A DNA stretch of 33,029 nt from Pseudomonadota bacterium. GTDB taxonomy: Bacteria; Pseudomonadota; Gammaproteobacteria; Xanthomonadales; Xanthomonadaceae. Position numbers and translations under genes: made by a program. Shown one piece after another: positions 9,386 to 18,320 of this stretch; the first letter of the stretch is position 1; every line of letters begins with the position of its first letter. The DNA lies in contig JAFEBY010000042.1 in the NCBI GenBank assembly GCA_018242465.1, forward strand, positions 1 to 33,029, given 5' to 3'. Below the pieces are notes generated by a model. The model searched no databases, was not told the DNA's origin, and saw only the letters and a program-made list of their open reading frames with translations.

Positions 9386-10543
9386 ATGCGCATTCCCAGC
9401 CTGGGTGAAGACATCGATGCACTGCGCGATGCGGTTCGCCGCTTCGCCGAGGTGGAAATCGCGCCGCGCGCCGCGAAGATCGACGAGGACAACTGGTTCC
9501 CGCAGGACCTGTGGCCGAAGCTCGGCGAGATGGGCCTGCTCGGGATGACGGTCCCCGCCGAATTCGGCGGCAGCGAAATGGGGTATCTCGCCCACATGGT
9601 GGCGATGGAAGAAATCAGCCGCGCATCCGGTTCGGTCGGCCTGTCCTACGGTGCGCACTCCAACCTGTGCGTGTCGAACCTCTACGCCAACGGCAACCAG
9701 GCCCAGCGCGCGAAGTACCTGCCCAAATTGTGCAGTGGCGAATGGAAGGGCGCACTGGCGATGAGTGAGCCCGGAGCCGGTTCCGACGTCGTGGGTTCGA
9801 TGTCCTGCCGCGCCGAATTGCGCGATGGCGTCTGGATCGCCAACGGCAACAAGATGTGGATCACCAACGGCCCGGAAGCCGACGTGCTGCTGGTCTACAT
9901 GCGCACTGCGGGCAAGGATGCCGGCAGCAAGTGCATGACCGCCTTCATCGTCGAAAAGGGCATGAAGGGCTTCAGCACCGCGCAGAAACTCGACAAGCTC
10001 GGCATGCGCGGTTCCAACACCTGCGAACTGGTGTTCGAGAACTGCGCGATCCCGCAGGAAAACGTCGTCGGTGAAGTGCACCACGGCGTCAAGGTCCTGA
10101 TGTCCGGCCTCAATACCGAACGACTGGTCCTGAGCGGCGGCCCGCTCGGCTTGATGCAGACCGCCCTCGACATCACCCTGCCCTATGTGCGCGATCGCAA
10201 GCAGTTCGACGCCGCGATCGGCACTTTCCAGCTGATGCAGGCCAAGGTCGCCGACATGTACACGGCGCTGCAGTCGAGCCGCGCCTTCGCTTATTCGGTC
10301 GCCCGCGATTACGACGAAGGCCGCAAGAGCCGCGTCGATGCCGCAGCCTGCCTGATGCACGCGTCGGAATCAGCCGTCGACGTGACGCTGGAAGCGATCC
10401 AGGCGCTGGGCGGCAACGGCTATATCAACGAGTTCCCGACTGGCCGCCTGCTGCGCGACGCCAAGCTCTATGCGATCGGCGCCGGTACCAATGAAATCCG
10501 CCGCATGCTGATCGGCCGCGAGTTGTTCAACGGGCAAAGCTAA
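9386..10543 (+). CDS. liuA: Isovaleryl-CoA dehydrogenase
   Basis: A 385-residue acyl-CoA dehydrogenase with FAD, oxidising isovaleryl-CoA to 3-methylcrotonyl-CoA. Family motifs: the substrate and FAD loop [42 protein letters not shown] and the C-terminal [33 protein letters not shown]. The catalytic base is E245 in [15 protein letters not shown]. Its position in helix G is diagnostic of isovaleryl-CoA dehydrogenase, since most acyl-CoA dehydrogenases carry the base near residue 370. The start at 9386 follows GGATTGACGAGCA with a modest ribosome site. It follows leucine dehydrogenase and is the first committed leucine-pathway step present here. The 3' end converges on the autotransporter gene. 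Confidence 0.93.
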   Translation: MRIPSLGEDIDALRDAVRRFAEVEIAPRAAKIDEDNWFPQDLWPKLGEMGLLGMTVPAEFGGSEMGYLAHMVAMEEISRASGSVGLSYGAHSNLCVSNLYANGNQAQRAKYLPKLCSGEWKGALAMSEPGAGSDVVGSMSCRAELRDGVWIANGNKMWITNGPEADVLLVYMRTAGKDAGSKCMTAFIVEKGMKGFSTAQKLDKLGMRGSNTCELVFENCAIPQENVVGEVHHGVKVLMSGLNTERLVLSGGPLGLMQTALDITLPYVRDRKQFDAAIGTFQLMQAKVADMYTALQSSRAFAYSVARDYDEGRKSRVDAAACLMHASESAVDVTLEAIQALGGNGYINEFPTGRLLRDAKLYAIGAGTNEIRRMLIGRELFNGQS

Positions 10544-10570
10544 CCTCGCACCGTCGTGAGCGAAGTCAAG

Positions 10571-10639
10571 CCGGGATGCGCGGAAGCGCGCAGCCACCGA
10601 AGGGGCTGAAGCCCATGAGGTGGCCGCGCGCCCGGGATG
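10571..10639. repeat. Compound palindromic element between convergent genes
   Basis: CGCGCAGCCACC (10587-10598) pairs with GGTGGCCGCGCG (10619-10630) with a single mismatch. An outer CCGGG/CCCGG pair flanks it after an 11-base bulge, and an inner GGGC-TGAA-GCCC hairpin sits in the loop. CCGGGATG also recurs as a direct repeat at both ends (10571 and 10632). It sits between the converging isovaleryl-CoA dehydrogenase and autotransporter genes and may end transcription from both sides, or be a REP-like repeat. Confidence 0.5.
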
Positions 10640-10658
10640 ACGAGCGCAGCAGGTGCGA

Positions 10659-13595
10659 TCAGAACGCCCGCTCGTACCTCGCCATCCACGTCCTGTCATT
10701 GCCAAGCGAGCTGCTGCGTTGGCTCAGATCGAAGCGGAAATGCGTCCGCATCGACGGGTCGAGATTGAAGCCCAAGCCGAACAGGCGGCCTTGGCGCGCC
10801 AATCCGAGCCCGCTCACCGGCATCCATTGATCGACACCGGTGAAGCTCGCCAGCAACGTGTCATTGCCCTGCAGCAACTGCTGGAACTCGCCACGCGCCT
10901 CCAAGCCGAGACGCCAGCCGTTCGCCAACGTCCAATCGCGACTCGCGCGCAGTCCCGCATACCCCTGCCAGCGATCGTTACGCCAGGCATTTGCCTGCAA
11001 GCCGAAACCGGAAGCATCGAATTCGCGGAACCCTTCATTGCGGATCGATGCGTACTGCGTTCCGACATAGGGCGTGAGATTCATGCCCGGCAACGAGAAC
11101 CGATAACCGCCCTCGGCGTTCGCGAATACATAACTGCCTCGCTGCAGGGCACTCGCGCCTTCATTGGCGAGGCCCAGTTGCAGCAGGCGATCGGTACGAC
11201 GATCGAAGCGACCGGCGCCGGCGCTACCCAACGCGAACCAGCCGCCACGCCACAGCCCGGCATACATCTGGGCTTCGGACTGGTGGCCCTGGGCACGATC
11301 GCCCAATGCGCTCATCCAGCCATTGAGCCGGGTTTGGCTCATCGCCAGGCCGACCACCGCGTCCTGCCCGATGCGCTGGTCGTAGCCGGACATCTGGCCA
11401 TCGACATTCATGCCGAGGCTGTTCAGGCCCGACTGCGTCAAGGTGCCATCACGCTGCAAGTCCTGTGACCAGGCACCCTTCAACAACGCATTGTCAGACA
11501 GATTGGCGAAACGGCGATCCAGTGCATGGCGACCAGCGTCCAGGGATTCCAGCGTCATCGTCGACGACGCCGCCTGCAGCTGTCCGGACAGCGAGGACAG
11601 CGTGCGTTCCGCGACGCGTGCATCAGGCGATTGCTGGATCGACGCAGCACCATTGATGAAACCGGTGGGAATGGCACCGATACCGTTCGCGAGCTGGCCG
11701 TCGATCGCCGTCATCGCGCTTTCAACGCGCGTTGCCGAAGCGACTGCCGTCGTCGTCAATCCCATGCTCGCGGCGGCTGCAGTCACGTTGATGCGGTTGA
11801 TGTTGAGGAACGCGTTGTTGGCGTCGTAGCCCACCGTGGCATCGAGAAAGACGTTCGGCGCGGCCTTGACGCTGGCAAAGGTTCCGCTGAGTCCACCATT
11901 GGCCTTGAGCAGTGTTTCCTTCGCCTGCGTGGTGTAGTTGCTGCGCGTACCGAGCAGGCTCAGCTGCCCTGCAATCGATGCCGTGCCGTTGACCTGCAAT
12001 GGCGTGCCCAGCCAGATCCCGAGATTGCCGCTTGAACTCTGGGTGTAATTCCCGGCGACGGTGGCGCCGGAGTCGCGGTCATTGATGAAGAAGCCCGAAT
12101 TGCTGACCGTCTTGCCGAACGTGCCGCTGGCATAGACGCGGGCGCCGGATGAAACCGACAAGGCCGAATTGGCCAGCCCTTGGCGAATGTCGAGCGAGCC
12201 GCCCTGCACTTGCGTGGCCCCAGCATAGGACTGGGCCTGGGTCAGCGACAGCGTGCCATCGCCCTGCTTGATCAGGCCACCTGCACCCACGATCGAATTA
12301 CGCCAGATGGAGCTGCCGGAGAACGAAACAGTGACATCGCCCCAGGCAAAATTGCCCGGACCGTTGGCGGCCTTGGTGACGTCGAGCAGGCCCCAACCGA
12401 ACACCGGATCGACGCCGGGCGCCCCCAGGTCCTTGGCGGTACCCAGCAACGTCTGCCGCACCAGGTCGTTGTTGAAATACGGGAACTGCGCCCAGACTAC
12501 CGCTGCCGCGCCACTCACCTGAGGTGCGGAGAACGAGGTGCCGCTGCCGTTGTACAGGCCGTATGCCGAACTCGAGTTGTAATGTTGCGCGACCACAACG
12601 TCGCCGGGTGCAACCAGGCAATAGTTCTTCGCCGCGCCGCACTGTTGCGAATAGGACGTGAGCTGGGTCGGATTGTTGGGATCGAGCGCACCGACAGTCA
12701 GCCACCCCTTGGCCAGCGCCGTATCGCCGCTGTCCTTGCTCGGCAACATGGCGTTATCGGAAGGATTGGGGCGCAGGTTCGCCTTTGCGCCATCGTTGCC
12801 ACTGGCGAACACGACCAGTCCACCGCGATTCACCACGAAGTCTTCCCATGCCGTCTGCAGTTCAACCGACAGCGACGGATCGTTCCAGTACAGGCCGCCC
12901 CAGGAATTGTTGATGATCTTGGCACCGGCATCAGCCAATTGGCCATTCAACGCCTTGAAAGTGGCGCCATATCCCTGCCCTGCACCAATTTGATTGCCAC
13001 CCTGGCCGGTACCGTCATCCACCGGCGGCGTGTCGTTGATGATGCGTGAAGAAATGACGGTCGCGCCTTGCGCCACCCCCCCCTGCCAGGTAGATGTGCT
13101 CAGGACGTTGTTGTTGGAGTCGAGATAGTTGGCCGGCATCGGCTTGCCCGCCGCCAGAGAGGCGACGACGGTGCCGTGACCCACCACGTCATCGACCGAA
13201 AGGTTGTTGCCGACCGGTCCGATGTTGATGTACTCGGGCTGCTGCACACGCCCCGCCAGTGCCGGGTTGTTGCGATCGATTCCGGTGTCGAGGAACCCGA
13301 TCTTGATGCCACTGCCGATTTTGCCCGCGCCGAGTGCGCCGGCATCGTTGATCAACACATGCATCTTCGCGAGGTTGGGGTCGGAAAAAGTCACCGGCGG
13401 CGCTTCGGCAGCGATGGTCGGCGGCGTGAGATTGGTGAGCGTCGAATCGGTCGTGATGGTCGGGGTGAACGGCGGCACCGTCGTGCCTCCCCCCGATGAC
13501 TTCGTTCCGCCCCCGCCCCCGCACCCGGTCAGGGCCATGGACGATATCGCCAGGACAATGGCGGTGGACAGTGCGCGGCGTGGTGGAATCATCAT
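10659..13595 (-). CDS. Subtilisin-like (S8) autotransporter lipoprotein, NalP-like
   Basis: A 978-residue protein from ATG 13595; GGAGGAAAGG lies 6-15 bases upstream. The signal sequence ends in a lipobox (MALTG|C25) followed by five Gly and a low-complexity Gly/Thr/Pro linker. The S8 protease domain spans about residues 75-385 with Asp103 (GFLDTGID), His140 (GHGTVVAS), oxyanion Asn266 (ASGND) and Ser354 (GTSFSAPQ). A passenger-associated repeat follows (GGLIKQGDGTLSLTQAQSYAG, near 450), then a beta-helix-like stretch. The last 280 or so residues form an autotransporter beta-barrel ending in Phe. It should thus insert in the outer membrane and display or release a surface protease. The lipid anchor plus S8 plus barrel combination is that of Neisseria NalP. 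It breaks the leucine gene series and is likely independently transcribed. Confidence 0.92.
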   Translation of the reverse strand: MMIPPRRALSTAIVLAISSMALTGCGGGGGTKSSGGGTTVPPFTPTITTDSTLTNLTPPTIAAEAPPVTFSDPNLAKMHVLINDAGALGAGKIGSGIKIGFLDTGIDRNNPALAGRVQQPEYINIGPVGNNLSVDDVVGHGTVVASLAAGKPMPANYLDSNNNVLSTSTWQGGVAQGATVISSRIINDTPPVDDGTGQGGNQIGAGQGYGATFKALNGQLADAGAKIINNSWGGLYWNDPSLSVELQTAWEDFVVNRGGLVVFASGNDGAKANLRPNPSDNAMLPSKDSGDTALAKGWLTVGALDPNNPTQLTSYSQQCGAAKNYCLVAPGDVVVAQHYNSSSAYGLYNGSGTSFSAPQVSGAAAVVWAQFPYFNNDLVRQTLLGTAKDLGAPGVDPVFGWGLLDVTKAANGPGNFAWGDVTVSFSGSSIWRNSIVGAGGLIKQGDGTLSLTQAQSYAGATQVQGGSLDIRQGLANSALSVSSGARVYASGTFGKTVSNSGFFINDRDSGATVAGNYTQSSSGNLGIWLGTPLQVNGTASIAGQLSLLGTRSNYTTQAKETLLKANGGLSGTFASVKAAPNVFLDATVGYDANNAFLNINRINVTAAAASMGLTTTAVASATRVESAMTAIDGQLANGIGAIPTGFINGAASIQQSPDARVAERTLSSLSGQLQAASSTMTLESLDAGRHALDRRFANLSDNALLKGAWSQDLQRDGTLTQSGLNSLGMNVDGQMSGYDQRIGQDAVVGLAMSQTRLNGWMSALGDRAQGHQSEAQMYAGLWRGGWFALGSAGAGRFDRRTDRLLQLGLANEGASALQRGSYVFANAEGGYRFSLPGMNLTPYVGTQYASIRNEGFREFDASGFGLQANAWRNDRWQGYAGLRASRDWTLANGWRLGLEARGEFQQLLQGNDTLLASFTGVDQWMPVSGLGLARQGRLFGLGFNLDPSMRTHFRFDLSQRSSSLGNDRTWMARYERAF

Positions 13596-13779
13596 TTGCA
13601 GCCTTTCCTCCAAAAAGATGTCCCGGGCACACTCGGAACGTGATCTGTGTTGCTAATTTGTAGCGCGGCGACGTATGTGATGGCAAGGCAAAAATGGGAG
13701 GCAAATCCTTAATGCGTCGCCAACCGTACCCGTCTGAGTGATAATCGGGGCTTCCCCTCTCGCTCCAGACCGAAACCCC

Positions 13780-14955
13780 ATGTCTGACATCGTCATCGTT
13801 GGTGCCAAGCGCACCGCCATCGGCTCCATGCTCGGCCAGTTCACCGGCGTCCCCACGCCGACCCTCGGCGCGACCGCGATTGCAGCAGCAGTGGAAGCGG
13901 CTGGCATCAAGCCCGATGCGATCGACGAAGTGATCATGGGTTGCGTGTTGCCAGCCGGCCTCGGCCAAGCCCCCGCACGCCAGGCCGCGCGCGCTGCCGG
14001 CATTCCCGACAAGGCCGGTGCCACCACCATCAACAAGGTCTGCGGATCGGGCATGAAGGCGGTGATGCTGGCCCATGACCTGATCAAGGCCGGCAGCGCC
14101 AACGCGGTGATCGCCGGCGGCATGGAATCGATGACCAATGCCCCGCACGTGCTCAACGGCTCGCGCACCGGCATCCGCTACGGCAGCGCCGAATTCCTTG
14201 ACCATATGTCGTGGGATGGCCTGACCAACCCCGATGACGGCAAGGCCATGGGCGTGTTTGGCGATGCCACCTGCAAGGCGCTCGACTGTAGTCGCGAGGA
14301 CGTCGACGCCTATTCGACCGAAAGCGTTCGCCGCGCCCAGGCCGCGATTGCGTCGGGCGCGTTCAAGGCAGAAATTGCCCCGCTGACGGTCAAGGGCCGC
14401 AAGGGCGATGTCGTGGTCGATGCCGATGAAGAACCCGGCAAGATCGATACCAGCAAGATTCCCGGCCTGCGCCCGGCCTTCGGCAAGGAAGGCACGCTGA
14501 CCGCCGCGTCCTCCTCCAAGATTTCCGACGGCGCCGCCGCACTGGTGGTGATGTCGGCCGATGCGGCCAAGTCTGCCGGCGCCAAGCCGCTCGCGCGCAT
14601 CGTTGCCCACGCAACGCATTCGCAAAAGCCGGAGGAATTCACCACTGCTCCGGTCGAAGCGATCCGCAAGGTGATGGAAAAGGCCGGCTGGTCGGCCACC
14701 GACGTCGACCTCTTCGAGGTCAATGAAGCATTCTCGGTGGTGGCAATGGCGCCGATGAAGGCGCTCGGAATCCCCCACGACAAGCTCAACGTCAACGGTG
14801 GGGCGGTTGCCCTCGGCCATCCGATCGGCTGCAGCGGCGCTCGCCTGCTGGTCACGCTGATCCACGCCCTCCAGGCGCGTGGCGCCAAGCGCGGGGTTGC
14901 CTCGTTGTGCATCGGCGGCGGTGAAGCCACTGCCATGGCTGTTGAATTGGCGTGA
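13780..14955 (+). CDS. atoB: Acetyl-CoA C-acetyltransferase (thiolase)
   Basis: A 391-residue thiolase starting MSDIVIVGAKRTAIGS; the in-frame extension to 13738 is rejected. Catalytic residues are Cys88 (NKVCGSGMKAV, acyl-enzyme), His347 (GGAVALGHPIGCSG) and Cys377 (CIGGGEATAM). It condenses or cleaves acetoacetyl-CoA, which fits the end of leucine degradation, where HMG-CoA lyase releases acetoacetate; no CoA transferase for acetoacetate is in the window. Biosynthetic use for polyhydroxybutyrate is possible, but no phaB or phaC is nearby. TGATAAT just upstream (13739-13745) could be an extended -10. The gene is isolated between the divergent autotransporter and a lipoprotein with its own promoter. 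Confidence 0.92.
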   Translation: MSDIVIVGAKRTAIGSMLGQFTGVPTPTLGATAIAAAVEAAGIKPDAIDEVIMGCVLPAGLGQAPARQAARAAGIPDKAGATTINKVCGSGMKAVMLAHDLIKAGSANAVIAGGMESMTNAPHVLNGSRTGIRYGSAEFLDHMSWDGLTNPDDGKAMGVFGDATCKALDCSREDVDAYSTESVRRAQAAIASGAFKAEIAPLTVKGRKGDVVVDADEEPGKIDTSKIPGLRPAFGKEGTLTAASSSKISDGAAALVVMSADAAKSAGAKPLARIVAHATHSQKPEEFTTAPVEAIRKVMEKAGWSATDVDLFEVNEAFSVVAMAPMKALGIPHDKLNVNGGAVALGHPIGCSGARLLVTLIHALQARGAKRGVASLCIGGGEATAMAVELA

Positions 14956-15019
14956 AGGCGGGGCTGAAGCCGCTCTAAACCCGACCCAACGCAATCGGCA
15001 AAAAAACCGGACAAGGTTC

Positions 15020-15047
15020 TTGACATGGCTCAGCATTGGGTCATGAT
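15020..15047 (+). promoter_or_regulatory. Sigma-70-type promoter of the first Ala-rich lipoprotein
   Basis: A perfect -35 TTGACA (15020-15025) is followed after 16 bases by CATGAT (15042-15047), 4 of 6 matches to TATAAT. It lies about 55 bases upstream of the lipoprotein start codon and is the clearest promoter-like sequence in the window. Confidence 0.5.
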
Positions 15048-15102
15048 GTCAACCAACGCGTCATTGCTTCGCGTACCCCGTCCACTCACTGAGGATCCCG
15101 AC

Positions 15103-15405
15103 ATGACCATGAACAAGGCTCTCCTGGCGCTGGCCATGGGTATCGCCCTTTCCGCTTGCTCGAATTCGCAGCAGGCCAGCGACGCCGCCGCCGACGCCAA
15201 CAAGGCCGCCGCCCCGGCCGCCGCCGCAGCCACCAAGCCGGCGGGCGATACTGCCCAGGCAGCCCAGACCAGCGCCGATGCCGCCGCTGCTGCTGCTGAC
15301 GCCGCCTCCAAGCAGGCTGCCGACGCCGCTGCGACTCCGGCTGCTGCCGACGCTGCCGCTCCGGCTGCTGACGCCGCCAAGAAAGGCGACGAAGCCAAGA
15401 AGTAA
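15103..15405 (+). CDS. Small alanine-rich lipoprotein
   Basis: A 100-residue protein. ATG 15103 follows GAGGA with 7-base spacing and gives a lipoprotein signal peptide with lipobox ALSA|C19; the frame extending to 15025 is rejected. The mature chain (about 82 residues) is mostly Ala with Asp, Lys, Pro and Gln, low in bulky hydrophobics, and ends in KKGDEAKK. It has no recognisable catalytic motif. It is flanked by its own promoter and a strong terminator, so it is a single-gene transcript, and a similar lipoprotein follows at once. A structural envelope role, possibly like Braun-type lipoproteins, is inference from lipid anchor, repetitive Ala-rich chain and C-terminal Lys residues. Confidence 0.8.
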   Translation: MTMNKALLALAMGIALSACSNSQQASDAAADANKAAAPAAAAATKPAGDTAQAAQTSADAAAAAADAASKQAADAAATPAAADAAAPAADAAKKGDEAKK

Positions 15406-15410
15406 TCCGG

Positions 15411-15436
15411 AAAGCCGCCAGCCATCTGGCGGCTTT
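15411..15436 (+). terminator. Intrinsic terminator of the first lipoprotein gene
   Basis: AAAGCCGCCAG and CTGGCGGCTTT form a perfect 11-bp stem around CCAT, 5 bases after the stop codon. The last stem bases supply a short TTT followed by CTG. Confidence 0.8.
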
Positions 15437-15494
15437 CTGACTACAGAGTTCCAACCGCTGTAATTCCACAACCGAAATATCCGAGGACATTCGA

Positions 15495-15902
15495 ATGAAC
15501 CTGAAGATCGCTGCTCTCTTCGCTGCCGCTACCCTGGCCCTGGCTGCTTGCAAGCCGGCCGACCAGGCTCCGGCCGCTGACGCCGCCAAGCCGGCCGACG
15601 CCGCTGCCGCTCCGGCTGCTGCCCCGGCTGCTGACGCCGCTGCTGCTCCGGCTGCTGCCGACGCCGCTGCCGCCGCTGGCGACGCCGCCAAGGCTGCTGG
15701 TGACGCCGCTGCCAAGGCTGGCGACGCTGCCGCTGCTGGCGCCGACGCTGCCAAGGCCGCTGGTGCCGACGCTGCCCACGCTGCTGCTGGCGCCGCCGGC
15801 GACGCCGCTGCCAAGGTCGGCGACGCCGCCAAGGCCGCTGGTGACGCTGCCAAGGCCGCTGGCGACAAGGCCAAGGCTGCTGCCGACGCCGTCAAGAAGT
15901 AA
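15495..15902 (+). CDS. Alanine-rich repeat lipoprotein (GDAAKAA heptads)
   Basis: A 135-residue protein with a lipobox LALAA|C19 and GAGGA 8 bases before the start codon. About two thirds of the mature 117 residues are Ala. From about residue 60 a seven-residue pattern GDAAKAA recurs with variation ([35 protein letters not shown]), ending AADAVKK. The spacing suggests a long Ala-packed helix or coiled coil with charged Asp/Lys on one face. Codon use is strongly skewed to GCT/GCC, and the DNA is itself repetitive. It shares lipobox position (Cys19), composition and C-terminal Lys pair with the preceding lipoprotein, so the two probably arose by duplication. It resembles Lpp/OprI-type murein lipoproteins in design but I cannot show homology. 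Confidence 0.8.
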   Translation: MNLKIAALFAAATLALAACKPADQAPAADAAKPADAAAAPAAAPAADAAAAPAAADAAAAAGDAAKAAGDAAAKAGDAAAAGADAAKAAGADAAHAAAGAAGDAAAKVGDAAKAAGDAAKAAGDKAKAAADAVKK

Positions 15903-15926
15903 TCCATCCTTCCAGGATGTATTGGG

Positions 15927-15955
15927 AAAGGCCCGCTCGCGGGCCTTTCTCTTTA
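15927..15955 (+). terminator. First terminator after the repeat lipoprotein
   Basis: AAAGGCCCG and CGGGCCTTT form a 9-bp stem with loop CTCG, followed by the T-rich CTCTTTATT. It starts 25 bases past the stop codon. Confidence 0.8.
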
Positions 15956-15965
15956 TTGGCACGTC

Positions 15966-15991
15966 GCCCGCGCAAGCGGGCCTTTCTTTTT
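15966..15991 (+). terminator. Second, tandem terminator
   Basis: GCCCGC and GCGGGC pair around a GCAA tetraloop, followed by CTTTCTTTTTG. It shares GCGGGCCTTTCT with the hairpin just upstream, which suggests local duplication of the terminator. Confidence 0.75.
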
Positions 15992-16048
15992 GTCCGGCGT
16001 GGTGACGTCAACGGGTATCCTGTGCGCTTCGTTCGCGTGCAATTCACC

Positions 16049-17656
16049 ATGCCCGTCATCAAGTCACAGCTCGATCCGCGTTCCCCGGAATTCATCGCAA
16101 CCGCCGCCCATCACCAGGCATTGGCGGACGAACTGCATGCACGCCTTCATCGCGCCGCACAAGGCGGCGGCGAAGCCGCGCGGCGCAAGCACACCGAACG
16201 CGGCAAGCTGCTCGCACGCGATCGCATCGACGCCCTTCTCGACCCCGGCTCGCCCTTCCTTGAACTCAATGCGCTTGCGGCAGAAGGCATGTACGACGAT
16301 GCCGCGCCCGCGGCAGGCGTCGTCACCGGCATCGGCCGTGTCATGGGCCAGGAAGTGGTGATCGTCGCCAACGACGCCACCGTCAAGGGCGGCACCTATT
16401 TCCCCATGACGGTGAAGAAGCACCTGCGGGCACAGCAAGTCGCGCGCGAGAACAATCTTCCCTGCGTCTACCTGGTCGATTCGGGTGGCGCGTTCCTGCC
16501 ATTGCAGGATGAAGTCTTCCCGGATCGCGAACATTTCGGCCGGATCTTCTACAACCAGGCACGAATGAGTGCCGACAACATCCCCCAGATCGCAGTGGTG
16601 ATGGGCAGCTGCACCGCAGGCGGCGCTTATGTACCGGCGATGTGCGACGAATCGATCATCGTGAAGAACCAGGGCACGATCTTCCTCGGCGGCCCGCCGC
16701 TGGTGAAGGCCGCGACCGGCGAAGTGGTTGATGCCGAAGCGCTCGGTGGCGCCGACGTGCACACATCGGTGTCGGGCGTGGCCGATCATTTCGCCGAGGA
16801 CGACCACCACGCACTGGCGATCGCCCGCGACATCGTTGCGACTTTCAATCGCAGGCACGCGATGCCGGTCGAGCTGCAGGCGAATCGCGAGCCGCTCTAC
16901 CCCGCCAACGAGCTCTACGGCATCGTCCCGCAGGACACCCGCAAGCCCTTCGACATCCGCGAAGTGATCGCGCGCATCGTCGATGGCAGCGAATTCCAGG
17001 AATTCAAAGCGCGCTACGGCAAGACGTTGGTGACGGGGTTTTCCCACATCCACGGCTGCCCGGTCGGCATCGTCGCCAACAACGGCATCCTGTTCTCGGA
17101 GAGTGCGCTCAAGGGCGCGCACTTCATCGAACTGTGCAACCAGCGCGGCATTCCGCTGGTGTTCCTGCAGAACATCACCGGCTTCATGGTCGGCAAGAAG
17201 TACGAGAACGCCGGCATCGCCAAGGACGGCGCCAAGATGGTGACCGCGGTGGCGTGTTCGTCGGTACCAAAGTTCACCGTGGTGATCGGCGGCAGTTTCG
17301 GTGCCGGCAACTACGCGATGTGTGGACGTGCCTATGGCGGACGTTTCCTGTGGATGTGGCCGAACGCACGCATCAGCGTGATGGGCGGCGAACAGGCGGC
17401 GAGCGTGCTGGCGACCGTCCGTCGCGACGGCATCGAAGCCAAAGGCGGCCAATGGAGCGCGGAAGAGGAAGATGCGTTCAAGACACCGATCCGCCAGCAG
17501 TACGAGGACCAGGGCAATCCTTACTACGCCAGCGCGAGATTGTGGGACGACGGCATCATCGACCCCAAGGACACCCGCCGCGTGTTGGGATTGGCACTGG
17601 CGGCCTCGCTGAATGCACCGATCGAACCGGCGCGGTTCGGCGTATTCAGGATGTAG
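16049..17656 (+). CDS. liuB: Methylcrotonyl-CoA carboxylase beta (carboxyltransferase) subunit
   Basis: A 535-residue carboxyltransferase subunit, typical for the family. Start ATG 16049 ([15 protein letters not shown]) is preferred; the 44 upstream in-frame codons overlap the two terminators and are noncoding. Motifs: [13 protein letters not shown]-type segment ([17 protein letters not shown]), [48 protein letters not shown] and [16 protein letters not shown], all characteristic of methylcrotonyl-CoA rather than propionyl-CoA or geranyl-CoA enzymes. It transfers carboxyl from biotin on the alpha subunit to 3-methylcrotonyl-CoA. The alpha-subunit gene is 5 kb away (22666), an unusual separation, since the two are commonly adjacent. 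No clear Shine-Dalgarno is visible. Confidence 0.93.
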   Translation: MPVIKSQLDPRSPEFIATAAHHQALADELHARLHRAAQGGGEAARRKHTERGKLLARDRIDALLDPGSPFLELNALAAEGMYDDAAPAAGVVTGIGRVMGQEVVIVANDATVKGGTYFPMTVKKHLRAQQVARENNLPCVYLVDSGGAFLPLQDEVFPDREHFGRIFYNQARMSADNIPQIAVVMGSCTAGGAYVPAMCDESIIVKNQGTIFLGGPPLVKAATGEVVDAEALGGADVHTSVSGVADHFAEDDHHALAIARDIVATFNRRHAMPVELQANREPLYPANELYGIVPQDTRKPFDIREVIARIVDGSEFQEFKARYGKTLVTGFSHIHGCPVGIVANNGILFSESALKGAHFIELCNQRGIPLVFLQNITGFMVGKKYENAGIAKDGAKMVTAVACSSVPKFTVVIGGSFGAGNYAMCGRAYGGRFLWMWPNARISVMGGEQAASVLATVRRDGIEAKGGQWSAEEEDAFKTPIRQQYEDQGNPYYASARLWDDGIIDPKDTRRVLGLALAASLNAPIEPARFGVFRM

Positions 17657-17753
17657 GTTCGATTCGCATCGCAAGCAGCTGATTCAATTGCAATCGAGCC
17701 GTGGTATGGTCGGTGGCCCCAGCAGCACTGCTGCCCTTTCCCCCGAGGTGATC

Positions 17754-18320
17754 ATGGCAATCTGGAAAGACCCGACTCAGCCGAAAAAGGACACGGCATC
17801 CTTCCCGCAAGCGGAGCCGTCCCAGGCGGCTGCGCCGATCAATCCAACCCGCAACGAAACCGCGAGTGCTGCCATGTCTGCCAATCCCGATTCGATCTCC
17901 CCCGTGCGTGCCGTTCCCGCCTCCTCGCCTGCGATGAAGGAATCGATCATCGCCAGCGATCTCACCATCGAGGGCAAGATCCAGGGTGCCGGCCACGTCC
18001 GCATCGCCGGCCGCTTCAAGGGCGATGTCGACGTCAAGGGCGATCTCACCGTCGAACAGGGCGCCAAACTCGATGGCGGCGTCAAGGCCGACAAGGTGAT
18101 CGTTGCCGGTGAGCTCGATGGCAACATCCATTCCGCCAGCAAGGTGGAGTTGCAGGCTACCTGTGCGATGAATGGCGACATCAAGGCCGATACGCTGACG
18201 GTCGCCCCCGGTTCGCGCCTGCGCGGCCGCGTTGAATGCGGCAACTGGGACAATGCGCCCGCGAAGCGCGACAGCAGTGACGACGCGGGCAAGCGCGAGG
18301 CCAACAGCACTGCAGCATGA
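17754..18320 (+). CDS. Bactofilin
   Basis: A 188-residue protein from ATG 17754 (GAGGTG 6 bases upstream); 47 codons of open frame upstream overlap the end of liuB and are rejected. A disordered, Ala/Pro/Ser-rich N-terminal tail of about 65 residues precedes the bactofilin beta-helix core (about 70-165), with regular strand-turn repeats ITIEGKI-type: DLTIEGKIQGAG, VRIAGRFKGDVDVKGDL, KVIVAGELDGNI, DTLTVAPGSRLRGRVE. A polar Asp/Lys tail follows. Bactofilins polymerise without nucleotide into membrane-associated filaments that organise cell-wall enzymes, stalks or chromosome segregation. It overlaps the next gene by ATGA, so the two are translationally coupled. No M23 peptidase, the common partner, is in the window. 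Confidence 0.9.
   Translation: MAIWKDPTQPKKDTASFPQAEPSQAAAPINPTRNETASAAMSANPDSISPVRAVPASSPAMKESIIASDLTIEGKIQGAGHVRIAGRFKGDVDVKGDLTVEQGAKLDGGVKADKVIVAGELDGNIHSASKVELQATCAMNGDIKADTLTVAPGSRLRGRVECGNWDNAPAKRDSSDDAGKREANSTAA

Noticed and set aside
13189-15036. A 615-codon minus-strand frame across thiolase and the autotransporter start.
   Set aside because: It is antisense to the thiolase over most of its length and out of frame with the autotransporter; no recognisable domain.
15495-15902. Possibility that the repeat DNA is a CRISPR or tandem-repeat array.
   Set aside because: The units are variable codon repeats within one lipoprotein frame, with no spacers and no cas genes nearby.
15086-15962. 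Long Ala/Ser/Gly-rich minus-strand frames opposite the two lipoproteins.
   Set aside because: They mirror the repetitive GCC/GCT codons of the lipoprotein genes, span both terminators and lack starts with ribosome sites.
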